From contig WNKI01000004.1 of the NCBI GenBank assembly GCA_015350385.1, positions 1,781,852 to 1,845,851 on the forward strand: DNA of 64,000 nt, in the 5' to 3' direction. This document shows, piece by piece, positions 33,141 through 44,200 of this stretch. Each line of letters opens with the position of its first letter. Position 1 is the first letter of the stretch. The notes beneath the pieces are model-generated. The model had not been told where the DNA came from. It saw nothing but the letters and a program-made list of their open reading frames with translations, and searched no databases. The DNA comes from Aculops lycopersici (lineage: Eukaryota > Arthropoda > Arachnida > Trombidiformes > Eriophyidae). Made by a program: the position numbers and the translations under genes.

Positions 33141-34886
33141 TTAAGCCATCGCCACTGGCTCTAGGCCGCAATCGTGTGTCCACTCCTGCTTGATAGGGAA
33201 ATTTTGACTAGACTTTGTAATGGTGACTTCGTCAACAATAGTACCCGATTGGTCATCAGATACCTGCTCGAAGCGTAGGCCGCACCTGGTGGCTGTCAGT
33301 CGGGTGTAGCCGTAATCAGAAATCTGCTTGATTGATCCAGTTGCTGGCTTGTCGTTGAAAGGATCGATGCGCTCCTGACAACCAGCCGATCCACTGATAA
33401 TGTGTACAGGTGCCTCGGGGTTTTGATAAGGATCATTGGGATCAGTAGTTCCATTCATGACGGTTCCATTGTAGATCGGTAGGAATCGTTCATATTGATG
33501 CTCGTGTGAATATAACTCAACATCTACACCGTACTCATAGAATAGCTTCTCCAATGCAAATGTCCCTGCAAAGGGTAATCCTCTCCTGAGTATATTGCTA
33601 TCTTTCGAACAATCATCGCCATCGCGACTGGAGCAATACATTGGCCTGTGTCCAAAAACAATAATCCATGGTCGCCTAGCGCGCTCCGTGGGCTTGTTAG
33701 CAAACTCGAGATCCTTCTTTAGCCATTCATATTGATGATATAATGGGTCGAGGCCTGCGGAGCTGAGGAAATAATAGAACTCTGTTGAGATAGAGACAAA
33801 GTGCACAGGTCCCATGTTGAACGAGTAATAAAAGTTGTTCCTCCTTATAGGTGTCGAGCCACCACTATTGATCATGGTGAATCTGTGGTTGTAATGGGTG
33901 AAATTTTGCTTAACCTCATGATTGCCAACTGATGTTTGGTACAATACCCGTGCCGCGATAGGTTCAATTTTGCGCATAAACTCGTCACCGACTTGACCTA
34001 GTTGAGTGTCCAAGTCGTAGGCAAAATCTCCATTATGAATTATAGCATCGTATTTGTTATTGTCAACATCCTTAATCAAACGGTCAATAGATTTACCGTT
34101 GACTAGACCAAGATCTCCGTACAGTGCCATGCGCAACTCCCTTGATGTGTCGGATAAGTTTCTTGCAAAGTAACGATAGGTTTTGCTTGAAAACTCATGG
34201 CTTCTCTTGCGACAACTTTCGACGCCGTATGGGTTAGTGACAACCTTGTACAAATAGATCACATCAGCAACGGCTGACACCTCGAGGTTCTCCATTCTTG
34301 CGCGATATGTGATGAGGGTTCGATTGCTCTTGCCTGAGTCTCGAATCCATTTCTGGTCAGTCTCAATGATATTTGCAGCCTCTCTTTCAGCTTCGACTCG
34401 CCTAATGTTTGTGCAAGTTCTACCATCAGAAGCCTTGCAATACATCAGAAAGGATGTGGTGGGCTCCATCGTTGCCCAAGTGACGTAGACCTCAGACGAA
34501 TTTTTGCCCATCGATAGATGAATTTGCTCGGGTGTGTAGAGTTTCGCATCATGCAAGCGTGTCGATGTTACATGTAATAGATTACGTTGCTCTTGGAAGC
34601 TTTGGTGGCTGTACCTATATTGATTCAGATGTGAACCAATCGCAATTCCGAGGATAAGGATTATCCATCCAGGAATGCGGTATCTCTTCTCCTCTCCTGG
34701 TTGGTGCTCTTGAAGAGGTGCAATATCCTCGCGTCTCTCTATATTTTTAAAACTTTCATTCAACGAGGGTGTTGAATTATGGAATAATTTGTAGGTGTTT
34801 GTATCTGGGTTACCCATTAAAGGTCTCTTGGGTCCTTTACCAGACTTGGAATCCTTAACCAATATATTAATAGAGTTTGTTGCCAT
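33141..34886 (-). CDS. ACP7: Purple acid phosphatase (ACP7-like), membrane-anchored
   Basis: A 581-residue single-exon metallophosphoesterase of the plant-like/ACP7 purple acid phosphatase family. A hydrophobic segment at about 71-88 (IPGWIILILGIAIG) after a 70-residue polar N-terminus suggests a type II membrane anchor with the enzyme outside the cytosol. A fibronectin-like N-terminal domain (about 110-235, with VYVTWAT) precedes the catalytic domain. All motifs for the binuclear metal centre are present: GDLG (Asp258), GDFAYD (Asp and Tyr), GNHE (Asn322), GHRPMYC (His413) and SHEHQYER (His461, His463). The C-terminal GSAGCQE motif is also typical. Several NxS/T sites fit a glycosylated enzyme. 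Physiological substrates of the animal family are not well established. Confidence 0.92.
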   Translation of the reverse strand: MATNSINILVKDSKSGKGPKRPLMGNPDTNTYKLFHNSTPSLNESFKNIERREDIAPLQEHQPGEEKRYRIPGWIILILGIAIGSHLNQYRYSHQSFQEQRNLLHVTSTRLHDAKLYTPEQIHLSMGKNSSEVYVTWATMEPTTSFLMYCKASDGRTCTNIRRVEAEREAANIIETDQKWIRDSGKSNRTLITYRARMENLEVSAVADVIYLYKVVTNPYGVESCRKRSHEFSSKTYRYFARNLSDTSRELRMALYGDLGLVNGKSIDRLIKDVDNNKYDAIIHNGDFAYDLDTQLGQVGDEFMRKIEPIAARVLYQTSVGNHEVKQNFTHYNHRFTMINSGGSTPIRRNNFYYSFNMGPVHFVSISTEFYYFLSSAGLDPLYHQYEWLKKDLEFANKPTERARRPWIIVFGHRPMYCSSRDGDDCSKDSNILRRGLPFAGTFALEKLFYEYGVDVELYSHEHQYERFLPIYNGTVMNGTTDPNDPYQNPEAPVHIISGSAGCQERIDPFNDKPATGSIKQISDYGYTRLTATRCGLRFEQVSDDQSGTIVDEVTITKSSQNFPIKQEWTHDCGLEPVAMA

Positions 34887-35315
34887 TTTGTCCTATTTGC
34901 TGTTTTTGATACAGTAATTATCGATCTTATTACTACTTCTTGATGTCAATTATATCATTTTGATAGTATTTGGAACAGTATTAACTATCCAACTTTGAGA
35001 ATATTGCGGCACTATTAGACGTTCTGGATTGTTTATTTCAATTTATCTTGAGCATTCACAGTGCGAATAGATGAGTAATAATGAGTGCGCAGTTGCAACG
35101 CGCACTGCACATTACATGTATATACCGGACCCAAGCGGACGGTGCATGAAGCGGGTGTTTCGCGCACACTCTTGGCAATGGTGTTTTGTTTACAGCGCAA
35201 GTTGCCAAGTGCATACTGTTTATTTTTGGTGCATGCAACTTGTCTAGACATGGACCAAATGTCCATCCCTTCATCTTATTGAAGTATAATTTATTTAACT
35301 AATTTCATCAATAGA
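34887..35315. other. Spacer between ACP7 and ANAPC4
   Basis: A 429-base spacer between two minus-strand genes. It should contain the ACP7 promoter and the ANAPC4 3' UTR. Short frames on both strands here show no domain. Confidence 0.5.
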
Positions 35316-37670
35316 TTAAATGAGATCTGTATCGATGAAACTTTCATCAATTTTCTCGTCGCCAACAATTTTATCGTCAGCGATCTGAGACTTCTTCGTT
35401 AGACTGTCTAGTGTGTATAAATGTAACCTCTTGTTACCAAATGATGTGAACGCTATCAACTTCCGGCCACTGCCTACGAAAAGCTTATCCCCTATGATTC
35501 CCTCTATCTTCTTGACTAACATTTCCGGCTCATGCTTCCTCTCTTCAGGAGGTTCAGTTTGGAGGTCCACTTTGAGGACAACCTGTGAGCTGTATCTGTC
35601 GATGCTATCATTGGTCTTGAAGATCTTGGAAATGTCCTTAGACGTGCGTTCGACTAAATCCGGATCCTCGAGAATCTTCGCCAACTCCGAGTGGATGATT
35701 ATAGTATCCTTTTTCGTCTCGTTAACAACAAGAAAGTATATGGCCTTATTAGTAAAGAATCTGGCATCCTGGATTAGTAGGTCGTCTCTAGTTGGGGTCT
35801 GAAATTCTAGTGAGATCAGTTTGAAAGTTTTGTTTTCCAGAGATTGCACAATGAGATAGTATTTAGATGTCGGGCATTGTTTTCCAGGAAAGAGAGTGTA
35901 ATGTGTGTTGCCATCAGTCTCAACTTGAATGCATTCCGTTGGAGCATTGCGCAAAAAGTCTTTCATTATTACAATATGGCAACTATTTTCCGAGCATAGT
36001 TTGAAATTTTCAGCAATAGATGCAAATGTATCATCTATAGCCTTACTTGTAGTTTTGTGTTCCTGAATGAGTGATGTTTCGGCATTATGTGGATAGAAAA
36101 GTAGGTTATCCTCCACATGGTCTATTCGTCTTTTGTAGAAATCTATCCATAAATTAGACCCAGGTTTCTCAAAGGAATACTTTAACCTGGTCAATGGCTC
36201 GTTCTTTAGGTATTGACCGACCTGTTCGAGGGTGAAATTACTACAAGTCGGCCTTTGTGATTGATTAGCGTTGAGTTCGAGACTGAGATCATCATTTGTG
36301 CTATAATCGAAGTTTTCCACAATAAAATCTTGGATGAGGTATAATTTTTTTTGATTACTACTCTTAATATCGCCAGCAGCTGCAGCACCAGTGTGTTCTC
36401 CATTCATGCTGCAGGCGATAGAGATTAGCCATTCAAAGAACGCCTTAGTGCTCTCTAGAGAGTGACCTATGACCTGTTGCAACTCAGCCAACTTGAATAT
36501 CATCGCTCCTACTGCTTTCATGGCTTCCACTGTCGGCGCATCCATGAGGCCAACGTTGCCGAACCTTTGCTTCCATAATGACATACCACGTAAAAGATTG
36601 AGGTCGCTTTGTAGGTGAAAACAACATTTGATTGCATTCTTGACAATCAGATTCTGGACCCGGAGACAGGTTTGCTCGATAGCTGTATTCAGCTTCTTCA
36701 GGCCTTTTTCAGACATATCAGTTATGAATTTCTCCAAGTTATCACTTATTCTTGAATCCTCATCTAAGGGAGCTCCTACAAATAGACTGAGGAATTGGTC
36801 GGCGCTAAGAAATGTGTAACCACCCATACTATCGTTGGGATTCTTATTTTCTCTACTCCCATATGAGGACAACTTATTATCTAGTCCCGCTAAAACATCT
36901 GCCCAACTTGTGGTCATAGCTTTGATTGTGTCATCTAAATATTCCATTTCGTCTATGATCTTTGCATACATGATAGAAACTTTCAGGACTTCCCTGCTTC
37001 TCTCTTGGAGTGTTTCCAGCTTCATCACTCTCAAAGATGAGATGTTTCCACTCGATATCACAATGGTCAAGAATCTCATGCAACTAGACATGTGTGTTTT
37101 GACAATACTAGATGGCGTGTTGTGCATGGAGACATAAATACTACCCAAATAGAAAAGGCCTAGGGCATATAGCCTAATGACACCATCCTCAGTCGAGATC
37201 AATAATATGTTGAGTTGGTCTTGTTTGTGAGCAAGCTGGTGACTGAATGCCGTTTCTTTTCTCTCAGGCAACACTCCTTCCTCAATCATCTTCCTCTTAT
37301 TTTCGTCTAGAGGGGAATGCTGAAACCAGCTCACAGAGGTGATGGGCTTATCTGTCACTATAGTGTTTATCTCTTTCCCCTTTTCGACTTCGTGCAATGA
37401 GCAAACATGTTGTTTGGTATTCTTGTTGTAGGCACCAATCGCCAATACTCTTCCATCTGGTCGCCAGGCAACTGATTGAATCTTGCCACCAGGTTGACGA
37501 TGCCATATACGTTGTAATGATAGCAATCTACTACATGTTAAGGCCCCATTACAGAATACTGTGGCCAACAGGTCCATACGAGGGTTCCATTCGATCGTGG
37601 TGACCTCGTTGGCCGTTGTTTTTGACTCGGATAATTTAGGATATAAATGGTTCATCCTTGAGCAGTTCAA
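35316..37670 (-). CDS. ANAPC4: Anaphase-promoting complex subunit 4
   Basis: A 784-residue single-exon protein, a scaffold subunit of the APC/C ubiquitin ligase that drives mitotic exit. The N-terminus holds WD40-type repeats (about 20-190), including VTTIEWNPRMDLLAT and IQSVAWRPDGRVLAIG, the family's hallmark first repeats. The central long-helix domain (about 290-430) has KGLKKLNTAIEQ and GMSLWKQRFGNVGL, followed by MIFKLAELQQVIGHSLESTK and FFEWL, all typical of APC4. The C-terminal half (about 520-760) is a second beta-rich region. The length is close to the usual 800 residues. The gene starts 123 bases from the left LTR of the copia element, so its promoter is now next to the transposon. 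Confidence 0.93.
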   Translation of the reverse strand: MNCSRMNHLYPKLSESKTTANEVTTIEWNPRMDLLATVFCNGALTCSRLLSLQRIWHRQPGGKIQSVAWRPDGRVLAIGAYNKNTKQHVCSLHEVEKGKEINTIVTDKPITSVSWFQHSPLDENKRKMIEEGVLPERKETAFSHQLAHKQDQLNILLISTEDGVIRLYALGLFYLGSIYVSMHNTPSSIVKTHMSSCMRFLTIVISSGNISSLRVMKLETLQERSREVLKVSIMYAKIIDEMEYLDDTIKAMTTSWADVLAGLDNKLSSYGSRENKNPNDSMGGYTFLSADQFLSLFVGAPLDEDSRISDNLEKFITDMSEKGLKKLNTAIEQTCLRVQNLIVKNAIKCCFHLQSDLNLLRGMSLWKQRFGNVGLMDAPTVEAMKAVGAMIFKLAELQQVIGHSLESTKAFFEWLISIACSMNGEHTGAAAAGDIKSSNQKKLYLIQDFIVENFDYSTNDDLSLELNANQSQRPTCSNFTLEQVGQYLKNEPLTRLKYSFEKPGSNLWIDFYKRRIDHVEDNLLFYPHNAETSLIQEHKTTSKAIDDTFASIAENFKLCSENSCHIVIMKDFLRNAPTECIQVETDGNTHYTLFPGKQCPTSKYYLIVQSLENKTFKLISLEFQTPTRDDLLIQDARFFTNKAIYFLVVNETKKDTIIIHSELAKILEDPDLVERTSKDISKIFKTNDSIDRYSSQVVLKVDLQTEPPEERKHEPEMLVKKIEGIIGDKLFVGSGRKLIAFTSFGNKRLHLYTLDSLTKKSQIADDKIVGDEKIDESFIDTDLI

Positions 37671-37793
37671 TCTAATAATTTTCTGTCATACCAATACAAT
37701 CTAGCCACAGGTCAATAATAACCATGATATAGTCATCCGTTCTCCTGGTTGTATCCACGTGGAAGTTTTACGAAGCGAAGTTGCGCGTGAATT
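37671..37793. promoter_or_regulatory. ANAPC4 upstream flank up to the transposon
   Basis: The 123 bases of unique DNA between the ANAPC4 start codon and the first LTR. The last five bases (GAATT, 37789-37793) are the target duplication of copia element 1. In the ancestral layout this flank joined directly to the NDUFS3 side, giving a divergent promoter region. Confidence 0.6.
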
Positions 37794-37935
37794 TGTTGGG
37801 CAGTAGCACTGCTCCACTGTTCCAGTTTACGCGCAAGCACAGCTCGGACGCACAGACCGACTATAAAAGCGGCTGTGCTGCCCGAAAAGCATACAGTTGC
37901 ACCAAAACACTCGTCTCCGTCTACGTTTACTAAAA
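37794..37935 (+). repeat. 5' LTR of copia element 1
   Basis: 142 bases starting TGTTGGGC and ending CTAAAA, so the ends are TG...AA rather than the usual TG...CA. A TATAAAA box lies near 37862. It differs from the 3' copy at one visible position (AAAGCGG versus AAATCGG). Confidence 0.93.
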
Positions 37936-37946
37936 TGGTAGCAGCG
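37936..37946 (+). other. Primer-binding site of copia element 1
   Basis: TGGTAGCAGCG begins immediately after the LTR. The first nine bases complement the 3' end (CTGCTACCA) expected of initiator tRNA-Met, the common copia primer. Confidence 0.75.
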
Positions 37947-38045
37947 TTCGAAGGTTCAAAAAAAACATATATGTATTGTCAAGACGAAAAACAATCGAAA
38001 TAAAATAGTATAATCAACTCTCAATATAAAAAAAACGATATTAAA

Positions 38046-38180
38046 ATGTCGGTCACAGTCGACTTACTCATTCATCACATTGAACAACAAATAACAAAAG
38101 CTGTCCAATCCATAAGTTCAAGTATGATTGAAAGCTTGATGCAAAAATTTAACACAACCATAAATCAAACCGATCAATAA
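38046..38180 (+). CDS. Leader mini-ORF of copia element 1
   Basis: A 44-residue frame in the leader between the primer-binding site and the main frame. The product looks like an amphipathic helix (LLIHHIEQQITKAVQSISS). It is followed by a strong splice-donor consensus, CGAG|GTAAGT, at 38211. It may be a regulatory upstream ORF or chance. Confidence 0.3.
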   Translation: MSVTVDLLIHHIEQQITKAVQSISSSMIESLMQKFNTTINQTDQ

Positions 38181-38241
38181 CAGCAGTCAAAACATCACTT
38201 AGCATTCGAGGTAAGTCTGCTGATTGTTCTCTATCCTAACG

Positions 38242-41200
38242 ATGGAAACTCGATTTGATAAATTAAATTCTCGCAACTACTCGTCATGGAGTGTCGTAAT
38301 GACGAGTCTCCTGAAAGCCCGTGGTCTTTGGGACTTTTGTGTTGATGAGAATGCAGATATAAAAACAGAAAATGTTCAAAAAATTGAAGAGACAAAGCAT
38401 TTGCTATACACCTCTATGGATCCTGATCAGATCAACGCCACAGGCTCATGCGTAACTGCACACGACCTGTGGGTGAAGATCAAGGAAAACAATGAAGGAG
38501 CAGAAATCGATATGCGAAATAACGCACTCAGCGATTTTCTGTCGATTCATTTCCACAAATCTGAGTCAATCGTCCAATTTTGTGGTCGATTTGAGCAACT
38601 ACTATCACGCCTAACAGCGACAGGATACGTAGTTGACGATAAGCTCAAACTTTACGCATTCAGGAATTCACTTCCTGATAAGTATAAAGATCAAATTTAC
38701 ACTTTTACTACAGCAAACAAAGATGGCAAATTTCAATCTCTTCTCACGCACCTCAAGGTGAAATTTCACCAAGACCAGTCCGATAAATCTGAAGATGGAG
38801 TTGCTCTGTATGGCAATTACCGTCAAAACATCAGAAATTCGAACAACCCACGCAAGGCAGATAATAACGATGCCAGGCAAAAGGTTTTTTGCACATTCTG
38901 CAAATTTGAGGGACACACATACAAAACTTGTAACAAACTTAAACAAAAAAAGGCTCATCCCCAAAATAATGATAAAAGAAATGATAAAAGGAATTATAAC
39001 AATCACAATGTTGCTTTCGTGGCTACAAAAAATAAATGCAACCTCGATAATATGGCATGGGTAATCGACTCTGGCGCTTCATCTCATATGACGCCAAAAT
39101 TGAATCTTTTGAGAGATTATCAAAAATTTGAGAAACCCAAACAAATCTACCTTGCCAATGGAGACTTAACTGAAGCTATTGGCGAAGGAAACTTTTATTT
39201 CGAAGCAGAAGAAACCTCTGGTTTCCTCTCAAATGTCCTATTTGCTCCTAGTATGACAGAGAATCTCTTCTCGGTCATCAAGGCTATTCAACTAGGGCAT
39301 CAAGTCTTATTTAATGAACAAAATGTTGTCTTCTTGAAAGATGGCAAGAAAACTCTCAAAGGACTTAAACAAAATGGACTTTTCACTTTGAATCTCGTTC
39401 CAAGCACCAACAAAGAAAGTGCATTTATTGGAGCTAGCGAGGAGGAATGGCATAAAAGATTCGCTCACGCGTCTATTGAATCCATTCGAGAACTCAGACG
39501 AAAAGATGCAGTTCTCGGCCTCGAAATAGCAGACAAAAAACAAACTCAATGTCTCGATTGTGCTGCTGGCAAAATTTGCCGATCAAGCCACCACAGCAGG
39601 TCGACGATAAGAGGAGATGCTGACACTATCGTTCTACATATAGATACTTGTGGCCCTATCTCGACTACGAGCCTTGGAGGGGCTCGCTACTTTGTTCTGG
39701 CAATTGACGAGTACTCCTCGTTCAAATATATATCTTTTATCAGCTCTAAGAGTGATGTCTCAAATGCAGTAAAAGAAATAATAAATAAAGCAGAACTAGA
39801 GTCAAGGAAAAAGGTCAAAGCAATCCAAACCGACAACGGTTCTGAATACATCAACCAAAACCTTAAAACTTTTACTGAAAGTCGTGGCATTGTCCACTTT
39901 CGCTCGACTCCGTATAGTCCTGAGCAAAACGGAAAAGTAGAAAGAGGAAATAGAACCATTATAGAGGGAGTTCGAACCCTACTTAATGATTCTAAACTAC
40001 CAGAGTCACTCTGGGCTGAAGCTGCAAACTTCACAGTCTATGCTACAAACCGTCTCATGCCAAAAGGAAATGTAAAAACCAGGCACGAACTTTTTTTGGG
40101 TGAGAAACCATATGTGGGCCACATGATGGCGTTTGGACAAACGGTCGTAACTCGCATCCCAAGCCAACATAGAAATTCTAAATTCTCACCAAAAGCAAAA
40201 ACTTGCCGCTTCGTTGGCTATACAGATCGTATAAACACTTTTCGTCTTTTTAATGAGCAAGACTCAAAACTTTTCATCAGTTGCGATGTGATTCCAGTCT
40301 CGAATCCAGCAACGTCGACGCAACAGATGGCTGACACTGATGCAGTGATTTTCATCACAAGTAAACCGTCGTTAACTGATGGAGATTCGCTTAAAACGTC
40401 AGATGAAGTCAAGGATAATAATGACCAAGAAGTTATCAACGACCTTGAAAAGACGATAGCGTCATTAAACCAACTTGACGAGCCCGAACAGCCACAAAGT
40501 CCAAGAATAAGTGATTTTGACGAAACCTCGGTAACTGAGCCTGCTAAAGTTATAAAACCGCCCGTTAAATTCACTATTCATTGCAGTCCACATAAGGCCC
40601 TTGTTGCGACCACTAGTTTCACATTATGTGATGAACCCCGGTCCTACAGAGAAGCCCTGGCTAGTGAAGATTGGCCCAGATGGGACAAAGCGATCCAAGA
40701 GGAACTTAATGCCCTCAACAAGAATAAAACTTGGACATTGATTCCAAGGCCTAAAGAGGCTCGCACCATTAAGAATAAGTGGGTTTTTAAAATAAAAACG
40801 AACTCAAAAGGCGACTTTGAGAGGTTCAAAGCACGCCTCGTGGCTAAGGGTTTCAGCCAAATCGAAAACATCGATTATAAGCAGACGTACGCTCCTGTTG
40901 CAAGTTTAACTACAGTCAGACTGCTATTATGCATTGCCTGCCAAAATGACCTCGACCTATTGCAGTTTGATATAAAAACTGCCTTTCTAAATGGCGACTT
41001 GGAAGAGGAAATCCTAATGGAGTATCCTGAAGGTATCTCAAATCCAAATAATCTTGTCTGCAAAATGCAAAAAAGCATATATGGGCTTAAACAAGCCCCA
41101 TATATGTGGAATAAAAAGTTTGACCATTATTTGAAATCATTCAAGTTACAACCATCGTCAATTGATTCATGCCTATATGTTAATGACGATATATCGATCA

Positions 41201-44200
41201 TCGTCGCCATCTATGTTGACGATGGCATCGTAGCGTCAAAAGACAAATCTACTCTCGAAAGATTAGTGAATCACCTAAAATCAGCTTTTGAAGTGACCAT
41301 TCTCGACTGTAAATCTTTTCTCGGCTTCAGAATTGAGAGAAACCGGAAAGACAAAACTCTGTTCTTACATCAGAGACACTACACCGAAAAAACACTTAAA
41401 CGATTTGGCATGATCGATTGCAACCCGGCTGCCACACCGGAAGAGGTGGGAGGTAGCACTAAAATCGACTCTTGTGAGTCCCTCTCTCCCGAATTCCCTT
41501 TCAAAGAAATGGTTGGTAGCCTCCTGTACCTCGTTACAGGAACCAGGCCAGACATCGCTCACGCCGTGAGCCTGGCCAGTAGAACTAGTCGACCAACAAT
41601 CGAACACAAAAATAAACTAAAACGTATCCTTAGGTATCTGAAGGGGACTTCAGATTATGGGATATGTTTTAGGTGGGAGAAAAATCCACAACTCCATGGC
41701 TATAGTGATGCAGACTATGCCATGGATAATGTAACGCGACGTTCAACTACTGGCTTCTGCATTACCTTTGGTAATGCGCCGATCTCTTGGAAGTGCCAAA
41801 GACAGGGCATCGTCACCCTGTCCAGCACAGAGGCGGAATATGTTGCTGGTTGTGACTTAGTGAAGGAGCTCATTCCCATNNNNNNNNNNNNNNNNNNNNN
41901 NNNNNNNNNNNNNNNNNNNNNNNNNNNNNNNNNNNNNNNNNNNNNNNNNNNNNNNNNNNNNNNNNNNNNNNNNNNNNNNNNNNNNNNNNNNNNNNNNNNN
42001 NNNNNNNNNNNNNNNNNNNNNNNNNNNNNNNNNNNNNNNNNNNNNNNNNNNNNNNNNNNNNNNNNNNNNNNNNNNNNNNNNNNNNNNNNNNNNNNNNNNN
42101 NNNNNNNNNNNNNNNNNNNNNNNNNNNNNNNNNNNNNNNNNNNNNNNNNNNNNNNNNNNNNNNNNNNNNNNNNNNNNNNNNNNNNNNNNNNNNNNNNNNN
42201 NNNNNNNNNNNNNNNNNNNNNNNNNNNNNNNNNNNNNNNNNNNNNNNNNNNNNNNNNNNNNNNNNNNNNNNNNNNNNNNNNNNNNNNNNNNNNNNNNNNN
42301 NNNNNNNNNNNNNNNNNNNNNNNNNNNNNNNNNNNNNNNNNNNNNNNNNNNNNNNNNNNNNNNNNNNNNNNNNNNNNNNNNNNNNNNNNNNNNNNNNNNN
42401 NNNNNNNNNNNNNNNNNNNNNNNNNNNNNNNNNNNNNNNNNNNNNNNNNNNNNNNNNNNNNNNNNNNNNNNNNNNNNNNNNNNNNNNNNNNNNNNNNNNN
42501 NNNNNNNNNNNNNNNNNNNNNNNNNNNNNNNNNNNNNNNNNNNNNNNNNNNNNNNNNNNNNNNNNNNNNNNNNNNNNNNNNNNNNNNNNNNNNNNNNNNN
42601 NNNNNNNNNNNNNNNNNNNNTGTTGCGAAGAAAAATATCACTATCGAACACATCAAAGGAAGCGAACAAAAAGCTGACTTTCTCACTAAGGCGTTGCATA
42701 AGACAAAATTTATAAATAATCGAAATCAACTCTTATTATCTCTACTCACCCTTAGCATAATTAATCTGGCAAGTAGCGAATATTTAAAGATTTCGAGCCC
42801 AATCTCATATCAAACAACAAAATATCAGCTATTCACAGGCGACAAGAGAATATTTATGAGACTATTATTTATCAACTCTTGTGAGTCCCTATTTAAAAAC
42901 TTAACTGGAGACCCTGAGACAGACGGCATCCTCAAAAATGATTGTGACGAGACATATATTTTGAAAACACTTAGAAAACCCACAAAATGCGTCGAAGTAT
43001 CTCAAGAAAACAACCCAAACTTAAGTGGAATTATAACAAATAAGCTCGGGCTCTCGAGACCGAAACGCATAGTGGAACTGGTCACATCAACTTTTCTTGT
43101 CGGCTCAATATTCGGTATATTCAATGGTAAATCAAACTCTGAAACGAATTCCAAAAACATCGATATGATAGCGGATATTGAGAGAAGAGAACTTGAGCTT
43201 GCTAATAAGACATCTGATTTTTTGAATGAAATCAGAAATACTACCCACACTCTTAATGATTGGACCTTGTCTGTCAACAACAAATTAGCCAAGATTGAGC
43301 ACAAAACTATTAACAAAGACAAAATTGCCAGTCTCATCAATCTCTATCAACACACATTCAATGAATATAACTCTCTTCTCAAAGACATCTCGAATGAATT
43401 GCTTAACAACCATGTCCCTTCATCTCTTAGATTTCTCGACAGTGAAACACTATGGGACGAGCCAGCAGCCGAATGGTCGTCAGTGTTGAACTGTACCTTC
43501 CACGAAAAATCAAAAGATGTTTCTATGAACCTCGAGTTCAATATGCCAATTAGAGATAATGACATCAAAATAATGATCGCGAAACCTATTAGCTTCTACA
43601 ATGTCACCACTAATAATAACGGCCAGCAAATCATATGCTGGATGACATATAAGGGACCACGTTACCTCATTTACAACACTACTAATGAATGTTTATCTGA
43701 GGTAATTGATAGCAAAACAGATAATGGCGCCGTTCGAGCACAAACTTGTGCCGGAAAAGAAGATGAAATGGAAGAGCAAGTCAACCTATGGCGCAAAGAA
43801 TATTGTCTCAAACCAAATCAATTGTCTGCTGACAAGAGAAAGATTCAAGTGGTTGAAAATTATGGAAAACATATAATCTATTGTTACCTACACAACATCA
43901 CAATAGACGAAACCACAATGGCATGCCCAGACTATCCTTTCGAATTGGATAGCAGGAAGACTTATCGAATTGCTAATATTGATCATCTCGGTGAAGAGCA
44001 CAGCATTCGATCCGTAAAAGACACTGATGAAAAAATTAGTAGAATTATCCTATCTAGGATGAAGATTGAGACAGTTAGTGCCAAGGCACTCAACCTGTCT
44101 TTATTTGACGATACCTACTCCAAATATATATCTACCTTAAGTCTATTACCTAAAGACATCAAACTATATCAGCCCCAACAATCCACTATCTCTGGATTCT

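Noticed and set aside
35413..35802. 129-residue plus-strand frame
   Set aside because: Antisense shadow of the ANAPC4 coding region.
37936..37957. Apparent continuation of the LTR of element 1 past the CTAAAA end because GCGTTCGAAGGTTC resembles ACGTTCAAAGTTC after the 3' LTR
   Set aside because: The GAATT target duplication, the primer-binding site and the polypurine tract all place the LTR boundary before this similarity, which is therefore taken as chance.
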